A stretch of DNA of 64,000 bases, taken from Sipunculus nudus. Its lineage: Eukaryota > Annelida > Sipuncula > Golfingiida > Sipunculidae. Made by a program: the position numbers and the translations under genes. Positions 1-11,944 of the stretch are shown here, in pieces (positions within the stretch are counted from its first letter, which is position 1; every line of letters starts with the position of its first letter). The notes under the pieces were generated by a model. It was not told the origin of the DNA and searched no databases. It saw only the letters and a program-made list of their open reading frames with translations. The DNA lies in assembly GCA_026874595.1 (NCBI GenBank), contig CM049322.1, positions 3,273,900-3,337,899 on the forward strand, written 5' to 3'.

Positions 1-1690
1 CACAGATTTCCTTGACATTTATCATATTTAATATTTTTTTGATGGATTTGTTAAGGACACCATCAGTGCCACCTATGGTTTGATTGAATACGATTTAATC
101 CGTCTCTGATGAGACTGGCAATTGACATTCGGTGACAATTTGGCTCCGCACCAATAAGTTGTATTCAGTAAAAAAAAAATGTCATTTGCTGCCCAATTAA
201 GCTTGTGCAGCTTTATCTGTTTAATAAAGCTTGTACTGCCATACTTTATCATTAACATGTCTGCCAAAATTCAAGCTTTACTTTGAGATTGACCGGTGAC
301 ATCAGTGACGGTTTTAGCCCTGCATTAATTTCATGGATAACATAGTTCATTAGAGATGTGATAACAAAAGCACAGTTGTTATCTAATTGATCCATTTTGA
401 GTTTATTTTTCAATATTTCATACGATTTGCTATGTTCTCTTGGATACTTTTTTTTTAAATTGCACCAGACTAGAGCCACCATCTGCAATTCATTTTTACA
501 CAAGTTATATGATTGCCTTGGAAAGTGCAATGATCTTAGATAGCTTTATCTATTAAGATCACATTAGTGGAAAAAAACCCTTATTCAAAATCAAGGTCAA
601 CTTAATTTAAAATCAATATAACACCAAGAAATTATGTATCATTTTAGACCTGGCACAGTTTGTGCTGATGGTAAACTTTTTTATAATTGTCAGTCATTTT
701 CTTTTGATATTTTGATATTTTAAACAATTCAAAATAATTAAAATCACACTATTTTGAGCACCCAGTAACAGCAGGCTACCATTTAGTGGGCTTATATAAA
801 AACGTCAATGACTTTACCTCAAAACTGTTTGTTTTCCTCTACCATGCATCTTTCCAATTCAAAAATGAAATTCCAAATTATATTTTAAATCAATTTTTAA
901 ATTTTAATTTTAGGCTATATAAATTTAAACATTATAGAGGAAAACCATGGGGGGGGGGGGGAGTTTGTGGGATATTGTCATTCCATTTAATATTAGCCCA
1001 CTAAAATTTAAAGGGTTTAAATATTGTATTACTTTAAAATTGAAAATGTTGGAATAGCAAATGATAATGAATGAAAATTGAACAAAAATGTATGTCATCC
1101 GAACAATCCCTGCACCAGCTTTACAATTATGTTAACTTTATGGGAACTAATATAAATTAAAACAACTTTGGATTGAATTTAGAAATATGAGTTTTTGCCA
1201 GGAATGCTACCCTAAATAATAATCTTTTTTTCATTTTTGACAAATTAAATGGTTATTTGAAACCCAGCAAGAAATGCATTTTAATCAGAAAGATACTCTT
1301 GCCATAATGCAAAGGTTTAACTAGCCTGACAATCATGTTCTTAAAAAATATGACTTACAATTAATTGTTGGGTAACATGTGTTTGTCGGCTAGGCGTCAT
1401 AAACAGTGGATTATAAAAGTAAAAAAAAAAAAACTTGAATAATTTTTCTGTCACACATGTTTGTTGTTTTTTCTAACTGAATGCTATATTCTATTTTCCA
1501 GATTCAACCTGGCGAAATGCGGTAACCTCCAATGCCAGTGAAAGGGAATGGTAAAGTACTAAGAAGGACTAGTCTAAATATACCTTAACCTGAAGTTGTG
1601 ACTTTAAACAATAAAATATATGTTTGAAGAAGTGTATTTTTCTTATATTTATGTTACAACCAGCTGCGCACATGTTGTATAGATGATATT
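1..1690. other. AT-rich sequence without recognisable features
   Basis: No open frame with protein-like composition. A 13-base poly-G tract lies near 950 and an AATAAA at about 1610. I see nothing else. Confidence 0.5.
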
Positions 1691-1694
1691 GTTT

Positions 1695-1890
1695 TGATTT
1701 TGGGCCATATTGGTTAAGGCCTTAAAGTTGGCTCAACGTCTGAACTACATTGGGCAAACGTTAGTTTTGAGTGTCGGGCCACTGTTGGGCCAATGAGCAG
1801 AATAACGTTGGCTCAACGTTAGCAAACAACATGGGGCCAACATAACAGGAGATGTTGGCCCAACGTTAGGCCAATGCGGTTGTGTTATCT
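1695..1890. repeat. Palindrome-rich short repeat (GTTGGCCCAACG family)
   Basis: Repeated, partly palindromic motifs such as TTGGGCCA, GTTGGCTCAACGTT, GTTGGCCCAACGTTAGGCC. This is typical of a short non-autonomous DNA element. I could not define its exact ends. Confidence 0.5.
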
Positions 1891-2531
1891 GGGCGCTGTT
1901 AAAATGCATATTTATTTTCTACAAAAAGCCTTAGGATTTGGCCTCCTTTGAATGAATTACCATATATTTTCCATGTTTATCTCAGATTTTATCTCCTATC
2001 CATAAAATGCTGGTCCGAATGCAGAAAATCCAAAATACTGTGAATGGTTAAATGTTCGTGATCTTCTCTTTTTTGCAGTGTTTTATCACATTTTCATGCC
2101 ACTTAAATCTATTGTTTAAAAACCAGTCTTTGATTTTTGGTCAACATAAAATATTCACCTTTTTAGCGTGAATAGTTTGTCTTTTGGACGTTGTGGATAA
2201 CGTACATGATCTGCTGCACTATAAATAACTCTTTATCTCAGCCGATGATATTTTCACAACAACTTTCCTCTCGTGAATTTTGTTAATTTGAAAGCATCGC
2301 GAATAAAGAAAAGTAAACCACAAGAACCCCTCAAATCAGTTTTAAACAAGGATTTGTTTTGTATATCTTAAACAGGTTAAATATTTAAAATAAAAATCAT
2401 AGACCAACACGGTCAATTTTGATTGCAATTTTGCTGAACACATAATAACAACATAATAACACATAATAACAACCAAACATGGTGATTTTTTCAATACCAC
2501 CTGACATAAACCATTCTATACTCTATTTCAG

Positions 2532-2640
2532 GGGTCTTTGATACGAAGTCATTGACCTCGTTGATCCGGGCCCATGCCAACTCGCCCTTGGAAATCCCGT
2601 CCCGCAGAAGTCCCGCTGACATGTCACAACGGAAGTTCGG
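2532..2640. other. GC-rich exon-like island, strand uncertain
   Basis: A 109-bp GC-rich block stands out from AT-rich flanks. On the plus strand it is bounded by a good acceptor (CTCTATTTCAG) and by GTAATA, and is open in one frame (phase 1 in, phase 0 out by count). On the minus strand an overlapping frame is also open and protein-like, with DMSAGLLRDGISKGELAW followed by ARINEV, after an acceptor ATACATACAG; its donor is unclear. I recognise neither protein. It could be an isolated exon of a gene extending beyond the window, or a remnant. Confidence 0.3.
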
Positions 2641-3600
2641 GTAATATCCTGTATGTATAACGGGTGATTACTGAACAGACAGCATATATATTTTCACTAA
2701 GATACGACTGGCAGTAACTAAATAGATAGAAAACACAGGACACACAACCTTTCATTCTTCATATTAATGGTGGTTGTGCTAAATCGTTGTCACGCAATGC
2801 CTTCTAACGGTCCGCCTCACTACTGTTAGTTTGTCACCTTGAGGTGAGGCAGACGTATCAGCACGTGGGTCTGTTATGTGTAATGTCCATAGCATTTATA
2901 ACAGAGCATTGGCCCTGATATGATTGGCTGGTGCAAAATGTTAAGTCAGAGGCAACACTGAGAAATGATGTCAGTCTACTTATACCTATTGATTTTGTTC
3001 TTCCCTGAAAAAGTGGGGCTGACATTGGGAGGAATACTAAGCTTTTCATGAGATGTAGAATATGCAGCCACATTGATGTCACTGCTGAGACCACAGATGT
3101 GCCAATAGCTTTTTTGCAAACACAAAACCTTTTTTGTGGAAGATAAAAAAATATATATGTTTATATTCTTTATTAATTACTTTTACCACTAAAGTTCCTC
3201 CGCCAAACATACTCGAGATTCCCGCAACGTGTGTTTCCAGATCACAAATGCTTGAATTCGTGGGTCACTTAGAGCAAGGAAAAATACTAATCTCTATTGC
3301 CCCCCCCCCCCCGGCGTGTATGTTGTTTGCATATGCTTAGATGTGTTACCCCAAAAGGGGCTCGACCAAGTGTTGAGAACCAACACCTCCTTTTAAAATA
3401 CTCACCTGTATCAATAGTCAATCATCCCACAAGTGATTCCCGTGGCTTATTTATAAAATATTTAAGTTTAATACACAGCATCACTCGCACTCAACATCAT
3501 TCACGGACAAAACACACAGCAAATAACGAAACATATAGATATATATCAAAGTTGTATTTGATCAGACATCTACGGAGCGTGGGAGACGACATGGTGAAAA
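2641..3600. other. No recognisable gene
   Basis: Unique-looking sequence with a short poly-C tract at 3300-3312. Open frames are short and lack protein-like composition. Confidence 0.4.
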
Positions 3601-3745
3601 ACATTTATTAATTCGTGCGCACAAATAACTAATCCGTGCGCACGAATTACTAGGTGTGAAAAATATATTTTCAAGGTGGAAATAATATTTATTAATTCGT
3701 GCGCACGAATTAAAAACTCGTGCGCATGAATTACTAGCCAATCAG
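3601..3745. repeat. Repeat with AATTCGTGCGCACGAATT palindromes, copy 1
   Basis: Four variants of the 18-bp palindrome AATTCGTGCGCACGAATT in about 140 bp, with intervening AAATATATTTTC..AGGTGGAAA. An inverted relative lies at 18155-18365. Probably a short non-autonomous transposable element. Confidence 0.65.
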
Positions 3746-4307
3746 AAGGAAGCACACATCGACTCAGTCTAGGCATAGATTCTGCGGGCACACCTGGTTG
3801 TCAAAATGGGGCCCAACGACTTCTGACAGTGTCTACGGGAAAGGGGTCTCTCATGCACAGGAGACCATATCCACCATGGAAAATGAGAAGGTCAGTCCAA
3901 GTTTTAATTAGGTATTTTTAAATTGAGGCGGGCATGGTTTATACGGTATGCTGTATATGTCAACAAAGAAACTCCGTTTTAATAGTCATAAATCGTTTTA
4001 TTATCGCTCTCAGGTCAGCCCGCCTTGTGAGACCGACAAGTAAACCCAAACGTGTGCTCCAGTAATACTCAGTATACCAAGTACAGCATCTAATGGTCAC
4101 CCGTCCATTCTTTCTCTTTGTGGAAATCAGATACATTTGCCTGGCAAGTAAGAATGCAAATGAAAAAGGAAAAGTGGATTTTTGTTGTGATGGGGCAGAC
4201 GATTATAATATGGTACGTTAATCAAGATTATTTCTAAATAAAAAAATGTATGAATATCGCACTTGGCACTCTGTATCACAAGGCAAAAAAAAACAGAAAA
4301 ACGCCTC

Positions 4308-4312
<5 letters not shown>

Positions 4313-4342
<30 letters not shown>
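4313..4342. repeat. (GA)n microsatellite
   Basis: Run of GA dinucleotides. Another short (GA)n with interruptions is at 5881-5913. Confidence 0.9.
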
Positions 4343-4345
<3 letters not shown>

Positions 4346-5881
4346 CAATTACCGACTTCGCAGACTAGAAACCTGTTAATTAATTCTCCACTGTTGGTAA
4401 TATATCTCACCTCTTATTTTACAGATCGATTCTCCGTACCTTCCTAACCCAGTACGCACCAGAGATTAGTTCGACCGTCCCGGTGTTTGGACTTTATCGC
4501 CGATCATCGATTCTACGCAGGCATATCGTTTTCGACTGAAGATTTGTATATTTCAAGGCCCAGATCGCGATCTGGACGGATCTTACACTGTTAAAAATTA
4601 CCGTAAAATAACGGCGCATAAGACTGTAAATTTACGCCGCATTGCAATGTAGACGCTCTTGTGCGTTGAATAACGCGCAAATGCAACGTCAAATGATGAG
4701 CGTCTGTGAAAATGGTGTGACACGTGTGTAAAGCAGACGGTACAGATGATCAGCGGGGCCACTCATGACGTCAACATCCTGGATCTTTTGACTCCACGGC
4801 GGGAAGAGAAGCCATTTTTGTCCGTCTGCTGGCTGCTGAAAGTCAAAGAAGTTACCCAGCATATTCATTGGTAAAATGTTCTTCTTTAATATGTAGGCAT
4901 AAATCTGTTTACTGTGTTAGTTGTTATTCTAATACCTTGTAATAGTGTACGTTGGTAATGGTATAGTGGTACGAGGCCAGTCTCGTTCATGTGTTCCCTC
5001 AGTTGGGGGGGGGGGGGGGCACTGTCAATGGCAGGGGTAGAAGAGTGATTGAGTTAGAAATATATATATATATATTATGTATATATGTGTATATATATAT
5101 ATATATATTATATATACACCTTTTATAATGTGTGACATTTATGTGATGTTGATATTATATATTAATTAAGTGCAGGTTTTATGTTTAAATTAAATGTCAA
5201 CTCTAAACCATGTTTAGATTATTAGATAACCTTATATTTCAGTTAACTCAGAAATGGAAACAAAGTCAAGTTTTCTAATTATTAATATATTACATGTCCA
5301 ATATATAAAAGTAATTGTTACTTGCTCAATATCAGTGTTGGGGATGATTACATTGACCAATCCCCCCTTGTTAAAAAAGTGGGGGGGGGGGATATATAAC
5401 CCCCATTCCCTGCATTGATGCCAATGTTTAAGTCTTTTTTAGTTTCAGGGAATTGCCAATTAGGAAAAAAGGAAGCAACCCCCCCCCCTTCCCCGACCCA
5501 CAAACACAAACACTTGGCCATGTCTTGGTGTATATCATGCATGAATGGTATAAATATACATGTCATATATATATATATCTTCCTCAAAGGTGAAATATTG
5601 GTAAAGGCATCACTGAAAACAGTTTTGAATTATTTATTTACTAGATTTTACATGAGGCCTTGAATAAGGTTTTCCCACTTACATGTCAACCAGAAAAATT
5701 AAGATATCAAAGTCCCTTAATTTTTTTAAAAATATTTTTAACAGATGCTTAAACAGAGAGTAAACCCAGACCAAACAAATAATTAACAGCTTTGAGACAA
5801 TTTCCTAAATTTCTTAACATTTTTTAGAAAAAAAAAACATACCATGCTACCCAAAGTACTAACATTTTAGCCAGTCTTTTT

Positions 5882-5913
<32 letters not shown>

Positions 5914-5965
5914 GCCTGAAAATTAAGGCTGCTAAGGCACAGCCAAATACTCTTTATGTTTTCAG

Positions 5966-6058
5966 AAAATGGTCAAGCATTTCCATCAGTGTGGCAAATT
6001 CAAAGAAGATTTGGATACCATCATGGCAACTTTCCTATTTCTTAAGAATAGGAATTAT
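5966..6058 (+). CDS. Possible isolated exon inside the CACTG-ended element
   Basis: A 93-bp stretch between ATGTTTTCAG and GTAAGT is open in phase 0 for 31 codons (KMVKHFHQCGKFKEDLDT, then IMATFLFL). It does not join to the start at 7047 and has no partner I could find. Function unknown. It may be one exon of the element's lost transposase or a chance frame. Confidence 0.22.
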
Positions 6059-7046
6059 GTAAGTTTAAAAATCACATAATAATATACTGCCTTTTTATCT
6101 CAGCTGACTGTAGGTCATTTGAGCTACAGGGAAGACACCACCTCTGTCACTGTCGTTCACTGATACCAGTACTAAAGTTGTTATTGAACTTTTGTTGGAA
6201 AACATAGCTCATTGATCCCCCCCCCCCCCCCCACAAATTGTTCTAGCAAGGCCTAGTGAAACCATCTGTAATGTCCAGGTTTGCTCAAATGAAAATTTGC
6301 CAGAGACCCCCATCCAACTCTGTTGTACAGGGTTGCAATTTCCATTCATAATGTGGGTTGGATGGGGTTTTTGACACCCACTCACTCACATATAGGCCTT
6401 TGTAATGGGGTATACCACATCTCATCCATCAGTATGTATCAGACTGAGCGCATTTATACTTGTACTAAGATTCAAAATTGGTAGTACTTGCTTTATACAT
6501 GTACTTGTCACACCTTAAAAAATAATAACTTTTTCAAATAATAGTCAAGTTTATCATCAGGGAACCCGGAAAGATTACACAGGTTTGCATTATGCCTGTA
6601 GCCCTTGTTATACTATAATAGCTAGTATATGTAAATGCAATTACAAATGTTACATCATTTTGTAATATAAAGGCTGTACTGCATATATTGCTTCCTATTT
6701 ATAAATCCTCGTACACATGTGATGCTGTTTTTGCACCTTTCTGTTTATACACTGAGTAAAAACATTTGTTGACCCAATATTTACCATTTTTATATGCAAT
6801 ATAGCACCTTTTGTTTATTAATTTATATACCTGCACTTACATTGTAAATATTATTAATATGCCTGGTGCTGAGATTGTCTTTCGTTGGTAACATGTTTAT
6901 CAGTTCTGTTTTTATGTACTCCTAGAATTTGTTCTACTTGTGCAGGTGTTCAGAGAGCCATACATGCATCAATGATTAGAGGAAAGTTGACGTAAATGTT
7001 CCACGCCTTACCTAACTTAGAGCTGTGAACAAAGTACAAATGCAAG

Positions 7047-7991
7047 ATGTGCAAGGTGCACAACTGCACTGGCAAGCAGTTGCAGGGTAAATTCCTAGCA
7101 GAGAACATTGCAGAAAAGGTACACCAAGGTAAGTTTGAGTTTTATCATATTTTCTTTTGTAAAGTCCATGGCAATTTGAATAAGCTGATGAGTTTAATAA
7201 TCTGTGAAACAAGTATCTTACATATTGAACATTAGCAGTGATGCTGACCTAAATTCGCCTGCCTGTTTCTCATTCTCTCCATTCATTTTTATTCTAATAA
7301 ACTTTTTGGCTTGCTGCTTGATGGAGCTGAGCCACGCTAACCTGACCATCTCTAACCTTACAGTGTCATTTGTCAAACCTGCTGATTATTGGCTATTTTT
7401 TTTTAATTTTATGCAGTTTGGAACATGTTTACTCCCTATAAAACATTGCAGATATTCTGGTTATCAAATATTCATAATATAATTATTTACAGTTACAATA
7501 AATAAAATCCAGGCCCATAGCCTTACTGTTAATTACTTCATATTTACACATACTTTCATTTGTGCCTTTAAAAATACATTGTCAGGTCTATTGTCTGTAG
7601 AAATCATTCTGGAAAAGGACATTTCATAATTAAATCATCAAATCATGTATTTTTTTCCCATAACCTTTCATATACGATCAGGTATGCACATTCAAAAGAA
7701 GTCTCCTTATTCCAATGAAATATTCTAACTCTCTTATAGATTTTAGAAAGATGGGCACTTAACAGGAAACAGTATTAATGTTATCCTTATGCAGTGAATA
7801 AATATTAACAAGTATAGTCTTGACCTTTCAGTGTGATGTACATGCTAGGCTTAATTTACTCTGTCAATATTTAGGTATATATACAACAGATTTTATGTTA
7901 ATAATATGGCACATAAAATGAAAAAAAAAAATGATTATTAATCGATCAACTTTTAGTCATTGAGTATGATTTTAAAACTGATTTGTATCAC

Positions 7992-8055
<64 letters not shown>

Positions 8056-8657
8056 GCATGCATTGTCTGTGCATTTGAATTTTCAGAAGCTAAGCTCCTA
8101 TATAAAGGATACTGCCTTCACTGTTTCGAGAATGAAAGGATAATATGGGATTGCAGATGGAGGAGAGGTAATTCTTTCAAAACTATTATATTTGTGTTAA
8201 TATATTCAGCAAGTATTAAAGATAGTTTTAACCTTTTTTAGGTAAATACATATATAAAGAAAAATGTTGAAATTGTTATTTTTTGTGGAGATAGAACAAA
8301 ATCTTGGCCAGTTATTGTCTGTAATGTAAATGTAAAGATATATTTGATATAATAATGTATAATTATTTTCACCTCTAAAGGTTCCCATTGACCATAAGAA
8401 AACTATTTTTGTAGTTATTGTTTAAATTTTGTGAAGAAAGAACTAAAGTTTATTTTCTGTTATGTAAATTGATAGAGCGTCAGACTTTGAAAAAAATCTA
8501 AAAAAATATAAAACTTAAAGGGATAATTGCACTGAACTATATTCTTGCATATTTTTCTCATGTTTCTTACATTTACAATCTCTCTTTTCTGTTTATTATT
8601 TTGTATGCAGGGAATGAGATCTCCAACACCTGTGAATGTTCAAGATGGGGACTGTAA
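7047..8657 (+). CDS. Putative three-exon small cysteine-rich protein inside the CACTG-ended element
   Basis: Three pieces join in phase: 7047-7128 (ATG start, donor CCAAG/GTAAGT), 8087-8167 (acceptor TTTTCAG, donor GAGAG/GTAATT) and 8611-8657 (acceptor TATGCAG, stop TAA). The lengths 82+81+47 give 210 nt, 69 residues. Visible motifs are MCKVHNCTGK near the start, GYCLHCF and WDCRW in the middle, and TCECSRW near the end: eight cysteines, suggestive of a zinc-binding fold. I recognise no family. The alternative is chance open frames beside splice-like sites; in the first exon an upstream in-frame TGA prevents N-terminal extension. Confidence 0.3.
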
Positions 8658-10419
8658 CATCACTGTAACATATGGTGGATGGCCAGAAACTGTCAATCCA
8701 TGCAAGTTATTTCTACTTCCACTGGAGGCTTGCTATGCGTCATTTTGGATATTTACCCTGGAGTATCCCAAGGGACTAAAAAGACCTTCAAGTTTCTTGA
8801 TTTTGGGGTAATTGAATGCACCTCTAACTGCCTTCCCACTGTCAATAGAGCTGGTTGGTCAGATTTAATGTTTTAATGCTACATTTTCCTCTATAATATA
8901 TCAACAATATAGGAAATATCAGTTAACGACTATTTCACTTTTAATATTCTTGTGTTTAGGTACCTTAATTAAATGAGGTAATTATCTTATTATTTTTATC
9001 GAAAAACGTTTACATTTGCACCCTTGTTACAGTGTAGGCATTCTCTTCAACTCCCTCCAGTTCGAATTTAATTGATGCAAAAATCATTTATTTACCAAGG
9101 ACCTTTATTTTGGAATTCATTATCAGAAGCTTCACACAAAGTAGATGCCTTTACTGTAGAAAGATTTGGTGACATATAAGTTAAATCCATTTCAATTGTT
9201 TGACTTGTGTTCTGACCATCTTTTACCTTAAAGATACCATTAATTTACAACACTATAAATTTATTGATGCACTTTTATCTATTTTTCAAAGATACATTTA
9301 AATAGATTTTGGCCCCATTGTTAAAAAGATCAGCAACCTTAATGAGATAACACACAGCATTCATAATAGTAATCATAATAATATTGCACTAATTGTGTTT
9401 AAATATGTTTGCTTCCTAATGATGCCTTTTGGAAGATCAGTATAATCTGAATAACTATATACATTAAGTACACGTGTTGTACATGTTGATGATCTGTTGA
9501 ATATTTCATACAATAAAGAAGTGGTGTGATATTATGTGTGAGCATGCATTTTTAATGCCATTTCCCAAATTAGCCAAGATGCATTTCCCTCTGTGGATAT
9601 CCTGATTTGATTTTCGGGACACTTGACTGTCAAACAGAAAGTTACAACTCTATCATCATAAGGAGGTCTGACTTCGTTCGTAATATTTTTACTGGTAAAA
9701 TCTAAAAAACATGTTATGAGAAACCTGAAGTACACAGATACAAATAAAGGGTTCGTCCGGAGTGGCAAGACAGAAACTTTTTAGAAAGATTATGGAAACC
9801 TGTAACAGTGTATATAGCTCGAAGTGCAAAGCACTGTTATTTATTATAAAGTAACGATGTTTTGTTATTCTACATATCAAAGCACCGTGAAATAACGGTG
9901 CAATGCCCTGATTCCAGTTTTAATCACTGTTTATTCACGTCTCTTAGCACTGTAAAATAACGGCATATTGTCCCGTAAAATAACAGATGCCCGTTATTTC
10001 CCGTGGCTAAGCGCCGTTTATTTACGTCCCAAAGCGCTGTAAAATTACGGTGCAATGCGACGTTATTTAACCCACTGCGTTATTTCTTTGCACGTAAAAT
10101 AACGGTGCATTGCACTGTCAACTTTGCTGCCAGTGCAAAGCACCGTTATTTTACGTGCAACTTTTAACAGTGTAGATCTGTCCAGCCCAAATTGCGATCA
10201 CAGTTCAGGCCGGCCCAAACTGCGATCGTAATCCAGGCTGGCCAGATCTTAGATCCGTCCAGCCTAGATTGCGATCGCAGTTTAGTCCGGCCCAGACTGC
10301 GATCCTGTCTTTCTTGCTTCAGGATTGCAATCTGGTCTGGACAGATCTAAGATCTGTCCAGCCGAGATTGCGATCCTAAACTTGACCAGCCCATATTCCG
10401 ATCCATGCTTTTACGATCA

Positions 10420-11829
10420 CGAGTGAAACATTGGTTGTTTTACCAACTCATTTGGTATTGCATTGTACCATTTTCCCATAATAAATACAATTATAATACA
10501 GAAAGGCAATTTTTACTCCTTCATATCACAGGAGTGAAACATGGGATGTTTCACCAACTCATTTAGTATTGCATGGTTGTTGAAAAAAGGTAACAAGGAA
10601 CCCATGGGTTTTATATGCTCACAAAATATGATTTGGAAGGAGAGGTAGGCAAGTGCAGGTTTTGTGTGGTAATATAAGCTGCATTATGAGCTGATGGTGT
10701 TTAACTCAAGTTATGTAAGATTATGATAATATCCTTGGAGACAGGGAAGAGGATTGATGTCATTTATTTTATATACAGCTGGAAATGGTGTGCTGTTTTC
10801 ACATAGGTTTGGACTTGACCATATAACTTTATCTACATTGCAGTAGAATTATTTGAAAAAAACCTGTCCATTATCAGTCATGGTAATTCTGATTTTTACA
10901 AATGAGAACTTTTATTTAATAATTACTGGTTATTCCTACCCAAGAATAAAACTTAAATAATATAACTATTTATTATAAATTAAAAACAAATATTGTGTCA
11001 AATATAATTCAAATTAAAAATAATAACAGCATCATATGAAAAGATCTTTTAATAATATAATCGAAATAAATGATTATTAAAATAATATAATAGAATATAT
11101 TCATGAATACATTCATGATTACATTTTGAAAGTATTTGCATTTGTATTCAAATACTTTCATTTATACCTGTATTCCTATTTTTATGCATGAAATTATGGA
11201 GTACATATATTCATATTCGCATTCAAATATATTTGCAAAGTATTCTTATCACGTCTGGTATTTATTCAGTTTCAGCAAAACAAAGTTCTTGAGAATCCAG
11301 AATTTACAAATTTCACAAATTGATCATAAGTATGATCATAATGATCATAAGTACCTGGTTTTATTGCTTCAATTTATATTTGAACATAAAACTATTATAT
11401 TTTATTTTGGACTACTTTCACATCAATCTAAGCACTATACATAGCAAAAGTCTTATGAAAATTATCAACATTACAGAAATCATAACGAGAACTTGTCTAA
11501 GATCTGATTTTTTATCATATTTAAATATTTTTATTTAAAAAAATGTAAAAAAAATTAAAAGCAATCTCAGCTATGAAACCATTATAAGAATAAAAAATAA
11601 CTCAAGCATAAGAACACCCTATAAATTGTACAAGGATAAAACTAGAGATGGGCAAGTTTAATTTTATTAACATAAATTGAGGAACCAGCAATACAGATTT
11701 TGATTATTTACATAGTCTTGTGACAGCTGATACAGCCACAAGTCTTAATATTATTGGTGAAAAATATTGACATATTTAATCAGTACTTGTCTGAGTAAAA
11801 TTTTAAAATTTGACATATTTTATTTTTTT
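10420..11829. other. AT-rich core of foldback element A
   Basis: Non-coding core. Matches the reverse complement of 44660-46115 in copy B, including the doubled segment GAGTGAAACAT..CCAACTCATTT.GTATTGCA. Open frames here occur in both copies but have low-complexity composition (MHLYSNTFIYTC). Confidence 0.7.
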
Positions 11830-11872
11830 GCTTGCCGGAATCAAAGATTTCGGCAAGCATATTGGTCAGTTG

Positions 11873-11876
11873 CGTA

Positions 11877-11923
<47 letters not shown>

Positions 11924-11935
11924 TTGTTTGTTTGT
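11873..11935. repeat. (GTCT)n / (GTTT)n microsatellite inside the Helentron-like element
   Basis: Tandem GTCT grading into GTTT, giving false frames rich in CLSV. Its place just after the 5' end fits the Helentron-like structure. Confidence 0.9.
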
Positions 11936-11944
11936 CACCACTCT

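Larger units (their letters stand above)
4586..10172. mobile_element. CACTG-ended DNA transposon (CMC/EnSpm-like) inserted at TA
   Basis: Starts CACTGTTAAAAATTACCGT and ends with the inverted form ..TTTTAACAGTG, flanked by TA on both sides (4584-4585, 10173-10174). The uninterrupted site in copy B reads GATCT-TA-GACCTGTCC, so the TA is the target duplication. The right end carries many subterminal CCGTTATTTTACG / CGTAAAATAACGG repeats (about 9880-10165). By family knowledge, CACTG termini, subterminal repeats and a short target duplication suggest the CMC superfamily. I could not identify a transposase; a small spliced frame is described separately. The 5.6-kb length may include further nested repeats. 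Confidence 0.7.
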
